Below are positions 33,503 to 42,560 of a stretch of 64,000 nucleotides of DNA, piece after piece. This DNA comes from Chitinophagales bacterium. GTDB lineage: Bacteria; Bacteroidota; Bacteroidia; Chitinophagales; Chitinophagaceae. The translations under genes and the position numbers were made by a program. The notes below the pieces were generated by a model. It did not search any database, was not told the origin of the DNA, and worked only from the letters and a program-made list of their open reading frames with translations. How positions within the stretch are numbered: position 1 is the stretch's first letter; every line of letters starts with the position of its first letter. The stretch spans positions 1-64,000 of the forward strand of contig JAATFP010000049.1 in the NCBI GenBank assembly GCA_015655125.1. Reading direction: 5' to 3'.

Positions 33503-33820
33503 TTACTTATGGGCTTCGATTTTTTTAACGAAATTTGCTTTCGGTTGCGCACCTACCAGTTTATCTACCACTTCACCATTTTTCACAAATAAGATAGCAG
33601 GAATGCTGGTAATGCCATAGTTCATAGAAACCTGCGGATTGTTATCCACATTTACTTTACCAATTTTCACAGAGCCTTCATAATCCTTTGAAAGTTCTTC
33701 AATTACCGGACCTATAGCGCGACACGGACCGCACCATTCTGCCCAAAAATCGATCACGGTTAATTTATCCGATTCCAGTACTTCAGCCTGGAAGTTTGAA
33801 TCTGTTAATTCGAGTGCCAT
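33503..33820 (-). CDS. trxA: Thioredoxin
   Basis: A 105-residue cytoplasmic thioredoxin with the active site FWAEWCGPCRAI, a VDNNPQVSMNYGITSIPAILFVKNG central segment containing the cis-proline, and a normal length. The track's 135-residue version begins at 33910, but the 30 extra residues are not part of the fold; the ATG at 33820 (MALELTDSNF) is the proper start. A TAAATTTG box lies 45 nt upstream. It probably serves ribonucleotide reductase and general disulfide reduction. Confidence 0.95.
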   Translation of the reverse strand: MALELTDSNFQAEVLESDKLTVIDFWAEWCGPCRAIGPVIEELSKDYEGSVKIGKVNVDNNPQVSMNYGITSIPAILFVKNGEVVDKLVGAQPKANFVKKIEAHK

Positions 33821-33864
33821 AATTGTATATTTAAATTGTTTTTTTATATTATTGTCATAAGAAG

Positions 33865-33872
33865 CAAATTTA
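33865..33872 (-). promoter_or_regulatory. -7 box candidate for trxA
   Basis: Minus-strand TAAATTTG (33872 to 33865) fits TAnnTTTG and lies within the track's N-terminal extension, which supports the shorter trxA start. Confidence 0.45.
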
Positions 33873-34071
33873 CATCCATTCCAAATATGTTGCTTGTCTG
33901 ACATATACACAATCTATTTGTCAGTGTTAATAATATCGCTTTTCGAAACCAACCACAGGTTAATACCATTTATAACATTTCGGCCATACATTAGTTAAAA
34001 TCTTTAACTGTCATTCATGCAGTGTTCGATTAAATTTTCAGTATTAATTACGTTTAATCAGTGTTTGTATT

Positions 34072-37000
34072 TTAAGCTGTCATTACGCTCACTTCCAGAT
34101 TTGAATGATTGTTGAGAAAAACCGCCATTTCATCATTCATCGTAAATCCTTTCTCCAGTGTATACATACTCACCTTCAATTGTTGAACCGGGTCGGTGAT
34201 CTGGAACTTGATACTTGATTTCCCCGGATGCTCCTTAATATTACTGTCGATAAAATTTACAAATTCATCGTCTATGTATTGTGGTGCAACATCAATCACC
34301 AATTGCCTGGTCATGGTCGATTTTAACGTTTCCAGCAAATGCAGTTTAGTAATCTTAAATTCATACTGGTCGCTGTTGAACCGGCTTTTGAAAGAACCTT
34401 CTATCATTACAATCATGCCTTTTTCAAGGTAATTCGTATACTTCACGTAATCTTCGCTCCATAGCATGAATTCGGCTTTACCGCTAAAATCTTCCACATG
34501 AAGTATCCCAAAGTTCTTGCCCGTTTTTGTAAGGCGATGCTGCGCCTCAATCACCAATCCTGCCAGGCGGAAATTGTTAGCAGGCGGAACGCCTGGAGCA
34601 TTCTTTATTTCGGTAAATTTTGCAAGCGGAGTGATATTGTAATGTGTTAGTTCAAATTTGAAATTGTCTAATGGGTGCCCGCTCATGTACATGCCTGTAA
34701 CCTCTTTCTCAAAATCAAGTTGCTCCACCAGTTGCCATTGCGGGCAGGGGACGAGCTTTGGCGGAACAATCTCGGGCATCTGCAAATCACCAAATAAGGT
34801 ATTACTGGCACTCGTGGTATTTTGCTGGTAAACCTGCCCGAATTTTACCATTTTTTCTAAACCTGAAACGTCATTGGGAGCTACATAAAAATATTGCGCG
34901 CGATGGATATCTTTAAAACAATCGAAAGCACCACTGTAGATAAGGCTTTCTAAACTCTTCTTACTCACTGATCTAAGATTAATACGTTTTACAAGATCAA
35001 AGCCGTTTAAAAACTTTCCCCCCTTGTTTCGCTCTTCGATAATATTCTCTATCGCATTTTCGCCCACACCTTTTAAACCACTGAAACCGAAGCGGATTTC
35101 CCCCCGGTCATTTACTGCAAAACCATTGTGACTTTCATTGATATCTGGCCCAAGTACCTTTATACCCATTCGCTTGCACTCCTCCATGAAGAAAGTGATC
35201 TTGTCGATACTGCCTGCATGATTGAGAACGGCTGCCATGTACTCGCTTGGGTAATGGGCTTTAAGGTAAGCTGTTTGGTAAGCAACAAAGGCATAGCAGG
35301 TACTATGTGATTTGTTAAAGGCATATTGAGCAAATGCTTCCCAGTCCGTCCATATCTTTTCCAGTTTTGAAACGGGGTGCCCCTTCGCAACTGCGCCATC
35401 TATAAACTGAACTTTCATTTTATCAAGAACGGCTTTCTGCTTCTTACCCATTGCTTTACGTAAAACATCAGCATCCCCCTTGCTAAAACCAGCAAGCTTC
35501 TGACTAAGTAACATTACCTGTTCCTGATACACGGTAATTCCATATGTATCTTGCAGATATTCCTCCATATCCGGAAGATCGTATTCCACGGTTTCCCGAC
35601 CGTGCTTGCGGGCGACGAACTGCGGAATGTATGCCATTGGTCCCGGGCGGTAGAGGGCGTTCATCGCAATCAGGTCGTCAAACTTATCGGGTTTCAGTTC
35701 ACGCAGGTATTTTTGCATGCCGGGACTTTCAAACTGAAAAGTAGCATTTGTGTCACCTTTTTGGTACAGCGCATAGGTTTTTTCATCATCAAGCGGAATA
35801 TTGTCGATAGCGATATCGATCTTATGATTTTGCTTGATCAGCCCGAGCGCCGTCTTTAAAATGCTTAATGTCCGCAGGCCCAGAAAATCCATCTTGATTA
35901 CTCCTGCTTCTTCGATGCTGTTTCCTTCAATTTGCGTGAGCCAGAGTTCGGATTCTTTACTGGTGGCAACCGGTAAAAGTTCTGTAAGATCCTTTGGCGC
36001 GATAATGATCGCAGAAGCGTGAACACCGGTATTCCTGACAGATCCTTCTAGTTTTACTGCCTCCTTTAATATGCTGCTATCCAATCCATTACCATAGTAT
36101 ATCTCACGAAGTTTTTTAATATTTTCAGCGTCTTCACCCATCAGCCCTTCTTTTTCTTCAAGGCTTTTTTCGTTACCCCCTTTTGCTTCTTTAGCTGTGA
36201 GTGGCGCCATAATCAACCGCTTCAGGTTGATGCCGGGGCGTTCGGGAACAAGCTTACTGATGGCCCGGCTTTCTGCGAGCGGCAGGTCCATTACACGGCT
36301 CACGTCTGCAATGCTGCTTTTTGCAGCCATCGTACCATAGGTAATTATCTGCGCCACCTGGTTCTTTCCGTACTTCTGAACAACGTAATCGATTACTTTC
36401 TGGCGGCCATCGTCATCAAAATCGGTATCTATATCGGGCATGCTTTTACGTTCCGGGTTAAGGAAACGCTCAAATAGCAGGTTGTACTTTATCGGGTCAA
36501 TATTGGTGATGCCAATGCAATATGCCACGGCGCTTCCGGCGGCGGAACCGCGGCCGGGGCCGATGAACACTCCAATATCGCGACCGTGTTTGATAAAATC
36601 GCTTACGATCAGGAAGTAACCGGCAAAGCCCATTTTGCGGATAATTCCCAGTTCGAACTGCAGTCTTTCTTCCTGGGCGGGCGTAAGCACCAGATAGCGC
36701 TCTTTTGCGCCTGTCCAGGTGAGATGCTCCAGGTATTCGTCCTGACTCTTAAAATTGGCGGGGACTTCGAAAAACGGAAGAAGGATTTCTTTCTTAAGAT
36801 CAAGCACTTCGATCTTGTCGATTATTTCACCGGTATTGTCGATCGCTTCGGGCAGATCGTGAAAAACCTCGCTCATCTGCGAGGTTGTTTTCATAAAAAA
36901 TTCATCGTTTGGAAAAGCGAAGCGCTTGTTTTTGGTGTAAACGTCGTCGTCACTCATCATGCCCATTTTCTCCGTGCTTTGTTTTTCGCCGGTATTGATA

Positions 37001-37689
37001 CATAGCAAAATGTCGTGGGCGTTGGCATCTTCCTTATCTACGTAATGGCTGTCGTTGCTGGCAATTACTTTTACGTTATATTTTTTCGCAAACCTGAGCA
37101 ACACTTCGTTCACTTTCTCCTGGTCTGGAATGCCATGACGCTGAAGTTCAACATAATAATCTTCCTGGAAAATGTTGAGCCACCATTTGAATTCATTTTC
37201 TCCTTCGGCTTCCCCTTTTTTAAGGATGGTTTGCGGTACCAGCGCGCCAAGACAGCATGTGGTGGCAATCAGCCCCTTGTGATATTTGTGGATCAGTTCC
37301 TTATCGATACGCGGGTATTTGCTGTACATTCCTTCAATGTATCCCAGGCTCGTAAGTTTTACGAGGTTCTTATAACCTTCTTCATTTTTCGCCAAAAGGA
37401 TCTGGTGATTACGCGGATCTTTTTCGTCCTTGCTAAAGGTTTTGCGGTGCCGGTCGGTGGTGATATAAAATTCACAGCCTACCACAGGTTTAACTTTCAA
37501 ACTGCCATCATCATTTTTATGGTTGTAGGCTTCTTTTACAAATTCAAAAACCCCAAACATGTTTCCGTGGTCGCTGATGGCAAGCGCGGGCATGTTATCG
37601 GCGATCGCTTTTTTATACAGATTTTTAATGGACGCGGCACCGTCGAGGAGAGAAAACTGAGTATGTACGTGTAAATGCGAAAAGTTCAT
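34072..37689 (-). CDS. dnaE: DNA polymerase III alpha subunit
   Basis: A 1205-residue replicative polymerase. The N-terminal PHP domain starts with HLHVHTQFSLLDGA and includes ISDHGNMFGVF. The catalytic Asp residues are in MPDIDTDFDDDGR, and the palm contains FIGPGRGSAAGS. A helix-hairpin-helix region follows (FGFSGLKGVGENAI), then an OB fold (FRLAGLVIEAQHRLTKTGKNFGILHVED). It is the family's normal length. No neighbouring replication gene is visible. The start at 37689 gives the family's usual N-terminus. Confidence 0.97.
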   Translation of the reverse strand: MNFSHLHVHTQFSLLDGAASIKNLYKKAIADNMPALAISDHGNMFGVFEFVKEAYNHKNDDGSLKVKPVVGCEFYITTDRHRKTFSKDEKDPRNHQILLAKNEEGYKNLVKLTSLGYIEGMYSKYPRIDKELIHKYHKGLIATTCCLGALVPQTILKKGEAEGENEFKWWLNIFQEDYYVELQRHGIPDQEKVNEVLLRFAKKYNVKVIASNDSHYVDKEDANAHDILLCINTGEKQSTEKMGMMSDDDVYTKNKRFAFPNDEFFMKTTSQMSEVFHDLPEAIDNTGEIIDKIEVLDLKKEILLPFFEVPANFKSQDEYLEHLTWTGAKERYLVLTPAQEERLQFELGIIRKMGFAGYFLIVSDFIKHGRDIGVFIGPGRGSAAGSAVAYCIGITNIDPIKYNLLFERFLNPERKSMPDIDTDFDDDGRQKVIDYVVQKYGKNQVAQIITYGTMAAKSSIADVSRVMDLPLAESRAISKLVPERPGINLKRLIMAPLTAKEAKGGNEKSLEEKEGLMGEDAENIKKLREIYYGNGLDSSILKEAVKLEGSVRNTGVHASAIIIAPKDLTELLPVATSKESELWLTQIEGNSIEEAGVIKMDFLGLRTLSILKTALGLIKQNHKIDIAIDNIPLDDEKTYALYQKGDTNATFQFESPGMQKYLRELKPDKFDDLIAMNALYRPGPMAYIPQFVARKHGRETVEYDLPDMEEYLQDTYGITVYQEQVMLLSQKLAGFSKGDADVLRKAMGKKQKAVLDKMKVQFIDGAVAKGHPVSKLEKIWTDWEAFAQYAFNKSHSTCYAFVAYQTAYLKAHYPSEYMAAVLNHAGSIDKITFFMEECKRMGIKVLGPDINESHNGFAVNDRGEIRFGFSGLKGVGENAIENIIEERNKGGKFLNGFDLVKRINLRSVSKKSLESLIYSGAFDCFKDIHRAQYFYVAPNDVSGLEKMVKFGQVYQQNTTSASNTLFGDLQMPEIVPPKLVPCPQWQLVEQLDFEKEVTGMYMSGHPLDNFKFELTHYNITPLAKFTEIKNAPGVPPANNFRLAGLVIEAQHRLTKTGKNFGILHVEDFSGKAEFMLWSEDYVKYTNYLEKGMIVMIEGSFKSRFNSDQYEFKITKLHLLETLKSTMTRQLVIDVAPQYIDDEFVNFIDSNIKEHPGKSSIKFQITDPVQQLKVSMYTLEKGFTMNDEMAVFLNNHSNLEVSVMTA

Positions 37690-38034
37690 AGTTTGTATGA
37701 TCTATGATGTATGACCGATGATCTCCTTTGAATTCAAAGGCATAAAATCATTCATCAAAGCGGCTACGAATTTCGTGAAAAAAGAGGAGAGAGGAAGGTT
37801 ATTTTATACACAGAACTGGTGAATAGTGAATATTTATAACGTGTTGAGTTATTATATTAAAATTTTTTCTGTAAACCGTCTTCGGCAAACTCACACTAAC
37901 CGGATCCTGTCATGTTGAGCTTGTCGAAACATAGGAACAATGCGAATTTTTATCCAGGTATATTTTAAATAGCACAACACAACACAATTATTTAATATTA
38001 ATTTGTATACAAAAGGAATACAAATACGACGACC
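37690..38034. other. Intergenic region dnaE-VOC gene containing two repeat types
   Basis: 345 nt. The dnaE-proximal part (37697-37760) has GATCTATGATGTATGACC words like those near 25205. The middle holds dispersed repeat copy 6. Next to the VOC start is a TTTGTATACAAAA palindrome (38003-38015) with a second TACAAAT downstream (38019-38025), a possible operator. No gene is seen. Confidence 0.5.
37838..37983. repeat. Dispersed palindromic repeat, copy 6 (long form)
   Basis: Same orientation and length as the 45170 copy. It has CGTCTTCGGCAAACTCACAC in the left half, CTGTCATGTTGAGCTTGTCG in the right, an AATGCGAATTTTTATCCAGG tail, and imperfect terminal inverted repeats (GTGTTGAGTTATT against AATAGCACAACAC). 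Confidence 0.85.
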
Positions 38035-38403
38035 GTGAATCCAACAATAATTTCCATCCGTCCCTTTATCGGGTCAAAAGACTTTAAGGTTTCCCGAAAT
38101 TTTTCCCGAGATTTTGGGTTTGAAGAAGAAGAGCTGTTTCACAACATGTCGTTATTCCAAATGGGAACTTTTGGTTTCTACCTGCAGGATGCCTATGTGA
38201 AAGATTGGGTAGATAATACGATGTTGTTCCTGGAAGTAAAAGATGTTGAGTTGTTTTGGAAGGAATTGGTTGCTTTGGAGCTGCCGGTGAAATATAAGGG
38301 CTCGAGAATTACGCCGATACGCATCGAAGCGTGGGGAAAGGAATGCTTTGTACATGATCCTGCCGGGATATTGTGGCACGTGGGAACGTTTAATAGTTAT
38401 TAA
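38035..38403 (+). CDS. VOC (glyoxalase/bleomycin-resistance fold) protein
   Basis: A 122-residue single-domain VOC protein. The first strand IISIRPFIGSKDFKVSRNFSRDFGF and the terminal FVHDPAGILWHVGTF match the beta-alpha-beta-beta-beta repeat of the superfamily. The start codon is a GTG. A TTTGTATACAAAA palindrome lies 20 nt upstream. The family includes metal-dependent dioxygenases, glyoxalases and antibiotic-binding proteins; which applies is unknown. Confidence 0.75.
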   Translation: MNPTIISIRPFIGSKDFKVSRNFSRDFGFEEEELFHNMSLFQMGTFGFYLQDAYVKDWVDNTMLFLEVKDVELFWKELVALELPVKYKGSRITPIRIEAWGKECFVHDPAGILWHVGTFNSY

Positions 38404-38569
38404 CCCGGTTTGTATTCTTCCCGTCCTGTTAAAATTAACGTTGAGTGTAAATAAATTACTTTTTACCTTTCGATCAGGATTTTAAGGATGCAGGCGTGAA
38501 AGGATTCATGCTTTCGTGTTTGTCCGGCCATTTAAGTCGGAGAAAATAAAAGAATTCAGAACAAACTTT

Positions 38570-39157
38570 ATGTTCCAACAATTCAAACATAAGTTACCGT
38601 TTACCAACGGCCAATGGGCCGAATATACCGGGTATTTCAAACAAATTATCGTGCCGGCCAAAACTGTTTTATTGAGTGAAGGAGAGATACCTAAAAAAAT
38701 GTTCCTGATTGAAAAAGGTTGTATCCGCGTTTGGTTCAACAGTAACGGGAAAGATATCACTTCGCAGTTCTTTTTTGAGAATAGTAGCGTAGCCTCCATA
38801 GAAAGTTTTCGCAAAGAAACACCGAGCGAGGTAGTGATCGAAACCATTGAACCCTCCGTACTCTGGTGGATACACAAAAACGATCTGGACAGGATCATCG
38901 CAGAAATTAGTGACGTTCCCGAACTGCGCGACAAGATGATCAACACCGTTTTTGAACGAACTTTTGATTACATGAAATACGCCTTTTCTTTTATCAGGGA
39001 TACACCTGCGCAGCGATATCTCAATCTTTTAAACGAACGGCCGCATATCGTGCAGCGTGTTCCCCAACATTACATAGCATCTTATCTCGGCATCAGCACT
39101 GTTCATCTCAGCAGGATAAAAAATCAACTTGCGAAAAAGAAAACTGAACGTGTTTAA
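38570..39157 (+). CDS. Crp/Fnr family transcriptional regulator
   Basis: A 195-residue regulator from the preferred ATG at 38570 (MFQQFKHKLPF); the track starts earlier at a GTG. It has an N-terminal cyclic-nucleotide-binding fold (PAKTVLLSEGEIPKKMFLIEKG, then IRVWFNSNGKDITSQFFFENSS) and a C-terminal helix-turn-helix (QHYIASYLGISTVHLSRIKNQL). No cysteines suited to an iron-sulfur cluster are seen. The Arg of the PRSA phosphate-binding motif appears absent, so cAMP binding is doubtful. The gene is followed immediately by the alcohol-dehydrogenase-like gene, whose promoter carries a palindrome. Confidence 0.88.
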   Translation: MFQQFKHKLPFTNGQWAEYTGYFKQIIVPAKTVLLSEGEIPKKMFLIEKGCIRVWFNSNGKDITSQFFFENSSVASIESFRKETPSEVVIETIEPSVLWWIHKNDLDRIIAEISDVPELRDKMINTVFERTFDYMKYAFSFIRDTPAQRYLNLLNERPHIVQRVPQHYIASYLGISTVHLSRIKNQLAKKKTERV

Positions 39158-39171
39158 TAACAAATGTTATT
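39156..39171. promoter_or_regulatory. Perfect 6+4+6 inverted repeat at the ADH-like promoter, candidate operator
   Basis: AATAACAAATGTTATT (39156-39171) is a perfect inverted repeat of AATAAC around AAAT. It overlaps the regulator's stop codon and the -33 TTG of the next promoter. A dimeric Crp/Fnr protein binding here would probably repress. Direct binding is inference. Confidence 0.5.
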
Positions 39172-39200
39172 GACCGAAAATTCATTGCAGGTTAGCTTTG
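39170..39200 (+). promoter_or_regulatory. Promoter of the alcohol-dehydrogenase-like gene
   Basis: TTG (39170-39172), 20 nt, then TAGCTTTG (39193-39200) is a very good fit to the Bacteroidota consensus, 24 nt before the ATG. Confidence 0.7.
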
Positions 39201-39223
39201 TGCTTCCATAAAAATCAATTAAA

Positions 39224-40192
39224 ATGAAAGCAGCAGTTATCTATCACAAAGGCGAAGTGCCTGTATACGCAGAGGTGCCGGAACCGGTATCTAAGAATGA
39301 AAACGAAGCCATCCTCTTTATGAAAGCCGCAGCCATCAAGCATTTTGACAAAAGCCGTGCGGGCGGCAAACATTACTCATCCGAAAACGATCCCCAAAAG
39401 GCGGTTATAATCGGTGGTGACGGAGCAGGATTGCTTGCCGATGGTACGAGGGTGTTCGCCCTTGGTGCTGGTATGATTGCCGAAAAAGCAATTGCAGAGA
39501 AGAACCGCATGATAAAAATACCCGCAGGCGTTAGCGATGCGGTTGCAGCAGCGCTGCCTAATGCGGTTGCAGGATCGGCAATGGCACTTCGTTTCCGCGC
39601 GGGCATGAAAGGCGGCGAAACCGTGTTGATCAACGGTGCTACCGGTTTTACCGGTAAGATTGCGGTGCAGGTAGCAAAACATTATGGTGCAAAAAGGATC
39701 ATTGCCACGGGGCGCAATTTGGACACTTTACAATCTCTGCGGTTGCTTGGTGCAGATGAGGTCGTTTTGCTAAGCCAGGAAGACGGCAAGATCATTTCGC
39801 AAATCAGAGCTATGCATGCTGCGCAACCTATCGATATCGTGATCGATTATTTGTGGGGACATCCGGCACAGTTAATCTTATCTGCATTCAAGGGCAATGG
39901 CTCTTTTACAAACAAATTACAATACGTTTCTGTCGGTGCCATGGCCGGGGATACTATTGAATTGTCTGCAGAGATGTTGCGCAGCAATGATATCCAACTT
40001 TCAGGTTCTGGACTCGGCAGCTGGTCGCGATCCGAAATGCAGTTGTTATTGACCGACATCGTTCCCGAAATGTTTGTACTTGTGACCGAAGGGAAACTAA
40101 AAGTGGATGTGGAAAGCGTACCACTCGCCGATATCGAAAAACTGTGGGCGAAAGAAGTGCCGGATGGAAAGCGATTGGTGGTAATGATATAG
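39224..40192 (+). CDS. Medium-chain alcohol dehydrogenase / quinone oxidoreductase-like protein
   Basis: A 322-residue NADP-dependent MDR protein. The N-terminal GroES-like part (MKAAVIYHKGEVPVYAEV) lacks the Cys/His zinc ligands of classical alcohol dehydrogenases, as in quinone oxidoreductases. The Rossmann domain has NGATGFTGKIAVQVAKHYGA, and the nucleotide-specificity loop starts ATGRNLD. The substrate is unknown. It has its own strong promoter and ends with TAG directly followed, in the same reading frame, by the hydrolase remnant. Confidence 0.85.
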   Translation: MKAAVIYHKGEVPVYAEVPEPVSKNENEAILFMKAAAIKHFDKSRAGGKHYSSENDPQKAVIIGGDGAGLLADGTRVFALGAGMIAEKAIAEKNRMIKIPAGVSDAVAAALPNAVAGSAMALRFRAGMKGGETVLINGATGFTGKIAVQVAKHYGAKRIIATGRNLDTLQSLRLLGADEVVLLSQEDGKIISQIRAMHAAQPIDIVIDYLWGHPAQLILSAFKGNGSFTNKLQYVSVGAMAGDTIELSAEMLRSNDIQLSGSGLGSWSRSEMQLLLTDIVPEMFVLVTEGKLKVDVESVPLADIEKLWAKEVPDGKRLVVMI

Positions 40193-40417
40193 CTGCCACC
40201 TGTTGCGCATACCGAAGACCTGAAAAGTGTGGACGTACCAGTATTGGTATTACATGGCGAAGACGACCAGATCGTGCCTTATAAATTAACCGGTGTAAGA
40301 TCGGCAGAACTGGTAAAAAACGGTAAACTGATCACTTATCCTGGTTTTCCGCACGGCATGCCTGCTACGGAAGCAGCAACGATCAATAAGGATTTGCTCG
40401 AGTTTTTCAAGAGTTAA
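40193..40417 (+). pseudogene. Alpha/beta hydrolase C-terminal remnant (chloroperoxidase/esterase type)
   Basis: The 75 codons after the ADH stop read PPVAHTEDLKSVDVPVLVLHGEDDQIVP and end YPGFPHGMPATEAATINKDL. This is the C-terminal quarter of a non-haem haloperoxidase/arylesterase-type alpha/beta hydrolase, including the catalytic Asp loop (HGEDDQ) and His (FPHGM). The Ser nucleophile and about 200 N-terminal residues are missing, so it cannot be an active enzyme. It starts in the same frame right after the TAG of the ADH-like gene, suggesting a deletion that joined the two. Confidence 0.75.
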
Positions 40418-40429
40418 TTGTTTAATCTG

Positions 40430-40463
40430 AAAGCCTCCGGTCTTAAGATCCGGAAGTTTTTTT
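40430..40463 (+). terminator. Terminator after the hydrolase remnant
   Basis: CTCCGG and CCGGAAG form a short imperfect stem (one mismatch) around a TCTTAAGAT loop, followed by seven T residues. Confidence 0.6.
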
Positions 40464-40654
40464 AATCACTATATTTTTACGCCTGCATTTTCATTGGCCC
40501 AAATTGAAATATCGCTGATTGGAAGGACTTCGGGCTTTTCAAATCAAATGAATATAGGAATATTTTTGCCTGTACCTGCGTCCCAAAATTTCTTGTAATC
40601 TGCTTACCAGTCTTTCACAACACACAATCTTTTACCATTCAGCATACCCTTTGT

Positions 40655-40750
40655 GCATATCCGGCAAGCTCAATATGACAATGAACAGCGCACTTTGAAA
40701 AGCTCAAAGTCACGAAATTCTGCAATGTTGAGCTTGCCGAAACATGCAAA
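40655..40750. repeat. Dispersed palindromic repeat, copy 7
   Basis: ATCCGGCAAGCTCAATATGA and GCAATGTTGAGCTTGCCGAA are diverged copies of the core on the two strands. They are spaced by about 60 nt that also include AAAGCTCAAAGTCACG. Confidence 0.7.
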
Positions 40751-40764
40751 GGAAGCTGACTGAA

Positions 40765-40944
40765 CTAAACTTCCTGCACTTTTTTATTAAATGCATTTTT
40801 AAGATTTCCCGGAAGTTGATCGGCCAGCTTTTGGCCCGCAGATTTGATCTTGCTGGACAAATTTTCTTTTTCCTGCGGAGTCATTTTTTTGTACATGTAA
40901 TATGCAATTGCTCCAAGTCCGGCTGCCAATAATGTCTTATTCAT
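40765..40944 (-). CDS. Small membrane-anchored protein (YtxH-like)
   Basis: A 59-residue protein from the preferred ATG at 40944 (MNKTLLAAGLGAIAYYMYKKM). It has one N-terminal transmembrane helix, then a charged helical tail (PQEKENLSSKIKSAGQKLAD). The arrangement resembles small YtxH/general-stress proteins. The track version starts upstream at a non-ATG codon and adds 17 residues that do not belong to the signal or helix. No function is known. Confidence 0.55.
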   Translation of the reverse strand: MNKTLLAAGLGAIAYYMYKKMTPQEKENLSSKIKSAGQKLADQLPGNLKNAFNKKVQEV

Positions 40945-41111
40945 AATAATATTTTTTAGGTTATTAATACCTGAATGCCTTAAATACCGTACCAAAGTTG
41001 TTGCTGGTGTGATAACTTTTTACGGTATGCCGGCCGTGGGAGCGATTTGCCGGCATCGTAGATCATTGATGATGTATCTGTGCTATCTTTACCGGCATTA
41101 AATCAATTCTT

Positions 41112-41627
41112 TTGGGGCCACTCATTCACGATCGGGAAAAAATAAAGGAAATAGCGGTGGAAAAACTTTCCGAAAATGATTTGTTCCACGAATATCTCCG
41201 GCGGAGAGACGGTGACGATCTTGATAAAAGCGTTCATCGTTTAAACAATATTATCGCACCCCAAATAGATTGTACGGCTTGTGGTGGCTGCTGCCAGCAG
41301 TTGATGATTAATGTTACGCCTGAAGAAACCATAACACTATCTGGCAAACTGGAAGTTTCCCAGGCACAATTCAAGGAAAAATATATTGAAGAAAGTTTAC
41401 AGGGCAAACTCGTTATGAATGCTATCCCATGCACTTTTCTTTCAGAAAAGAAATGTACTATCTACACAGATAGATTTAAGGAGTGCCGGGAATTTCCTCA
41501 TTTACATAAGAGCAACTTCAAGGGGCGCCTTTTCGGCATATTGATACACTACGCAATGTGCCCCATTATCTTTAATGTAGTGGAGGAATTGAAGAATGAA
41601 ATAGAATTTGTAAACGCCGGTATCTGA
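41112..41627 (+). CDS. YkgJ family cysteine cluster protein
   Basis: A 171-residue protein with the zinc- or iron-binding cysteine cluster typical of the YkgJ family: CTACGGCCQQL, IPCTFLSEKKC, FKECREFP and a late Cys in AMCPIIF. Members are putative metal-cluster proteins of unknown role. The tracked start is a TTG at 41112; no ATG occurs before the conserved part (first ATG is deep inside), so a non-ATG start seems real. Confidence 0.8.
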   Translation: MGPLIHDREKIKEIAVEKLSENDLFHEYLRRRDGDDLDKSVHRLNNIIAPQIDCTACGGCCQQLMINVTPEETITLSGKLEVSQAQFKEKYIEESLQGKLVMNAIPCTFLSEKKCTIYTDRFKECREFPHLHKSNFKGRLFGILIHYAMCPIIFNVVEELKNEIEFVNAGI

Positions 41628-41794
41628 AAACAATATCTCCGCTTTTTCTTTAACATGCGGAGCGAATTTTTTATAATATAGATTGACGCAAGCGGATATT
41701 AAAAACGGAGATCCGATCGTTTGTTTGGATTATCAATACCAAGGTTTATCTGTGATTGGTAAATTGTATATATTCTTGCTTTATCTTCGCACGC

Positions 41795-42376
41795 ATGAGT
41801 ATAGAAAAAGATTTGCAAAAGAGGAGTAATGACAGGTGTGAACTTTGCGGTTCCGATGAAGCTGCCATTGCTTATCTGCTTCCGGCAAGCCCGGGAGCAA
41901 AACTGGAGCATTATGTACAGATATGCGCCAATTGTAATAATCAGATAAATGATATTAGCAAGGCAAATGAGAATCACTGGCGGTTGCTGAACGAAACCAT
42001 CTGGAGCGATGTTCCGGCGGTGAAAGTGCTGTCGTGGCGCATGTTACATAAACTGAAGCAATTCGATTGGGCGCGCGATTTACTGGATATAGCGTATCTC
42101 GAAGAAGACCAGCTGGAGTGGGCAAAAGCTTCCGGTGACGATATTAATCCGGATGATATCATATTGCACCGGGATTGTTTTGGCGCAATACTCAATAAAG
42201 GCGATAATGTGGTACTCACAAAAACACTTGAAGTGAAAGGTGCTACGTTTAATGCAAAAGTAGGTACGGTTGTTCATAACATACACCTCGTAGCGGATAA
42301 TCCTGAGCAGATAGAAGGAAGGGTAAATAATTCTATGATTGTGATACTAACGAAATTCGTTCGTAAAATAAATTGA
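41795..42376 (+). CDS. PhnA/YjdM-like zinc-ribbon protein
   Basis: A 193-residue protein from ATG 41795 (MSIEKDLQKRS). The N-terminal zinc ribbon uses CELCGSDEAA and ICANCNNQ; a PhnA-type C-terminal barrel follows (GDNVVLTKTLEVKGATFNAKVGTVV). PhnA was once linked to phosphonate use, but the family's function is unclear and no phn genes are in this window. The track's longer start adds 13 residues absent from the family. Confidence 0.8.
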   Translation: MSIEKDLQKRSNDRCELCGSDEAAIAYLLPASPGAKLEHYVQICANCNNQINDISKANENHWRLLNETIWSDVPAVKVLSWRMLHKLKQFDWARDLLDIAYLEEDQLEWAKASGDDINPDDIILHRDCFGAILNKGDNVVLTKTLEVKGATFNAKVGTVVHNIHLVADNPEQIEGRVNNSMIVILTKFVRKIN

Positions 42377-42560
42377 TTTAGGATTTTTTACCTTTTAAAA
42401 GATATTATTTTCTAAAGCTAAAATCTATCTTTTGAAAAAGATAATTTGGCAAATAAAAAATGGCACGCGCCAGAGGCGCTGTTGTAATGAGGTACAATTT
42501 TATTTCAAAATAAGCCATCTTAACGTATGCCATCTGATGTTGGTACGGTGAGTTAAGTTT

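Noticed and set aside
33503-33910. 135-residue thioredoxin with an N-terminal extension
   Set aside because: The 30 extra residues (starting MYMSDKQHIW) overlap a promoter-like TAAATTTG box and are not part of the thioredoxin fold; ATG 33820 is preferred.
37015-37674. 219-residue plus-strand ORF in dnaE
   Set aside because: Antisense shadow of the PHP domain region of dnaE.
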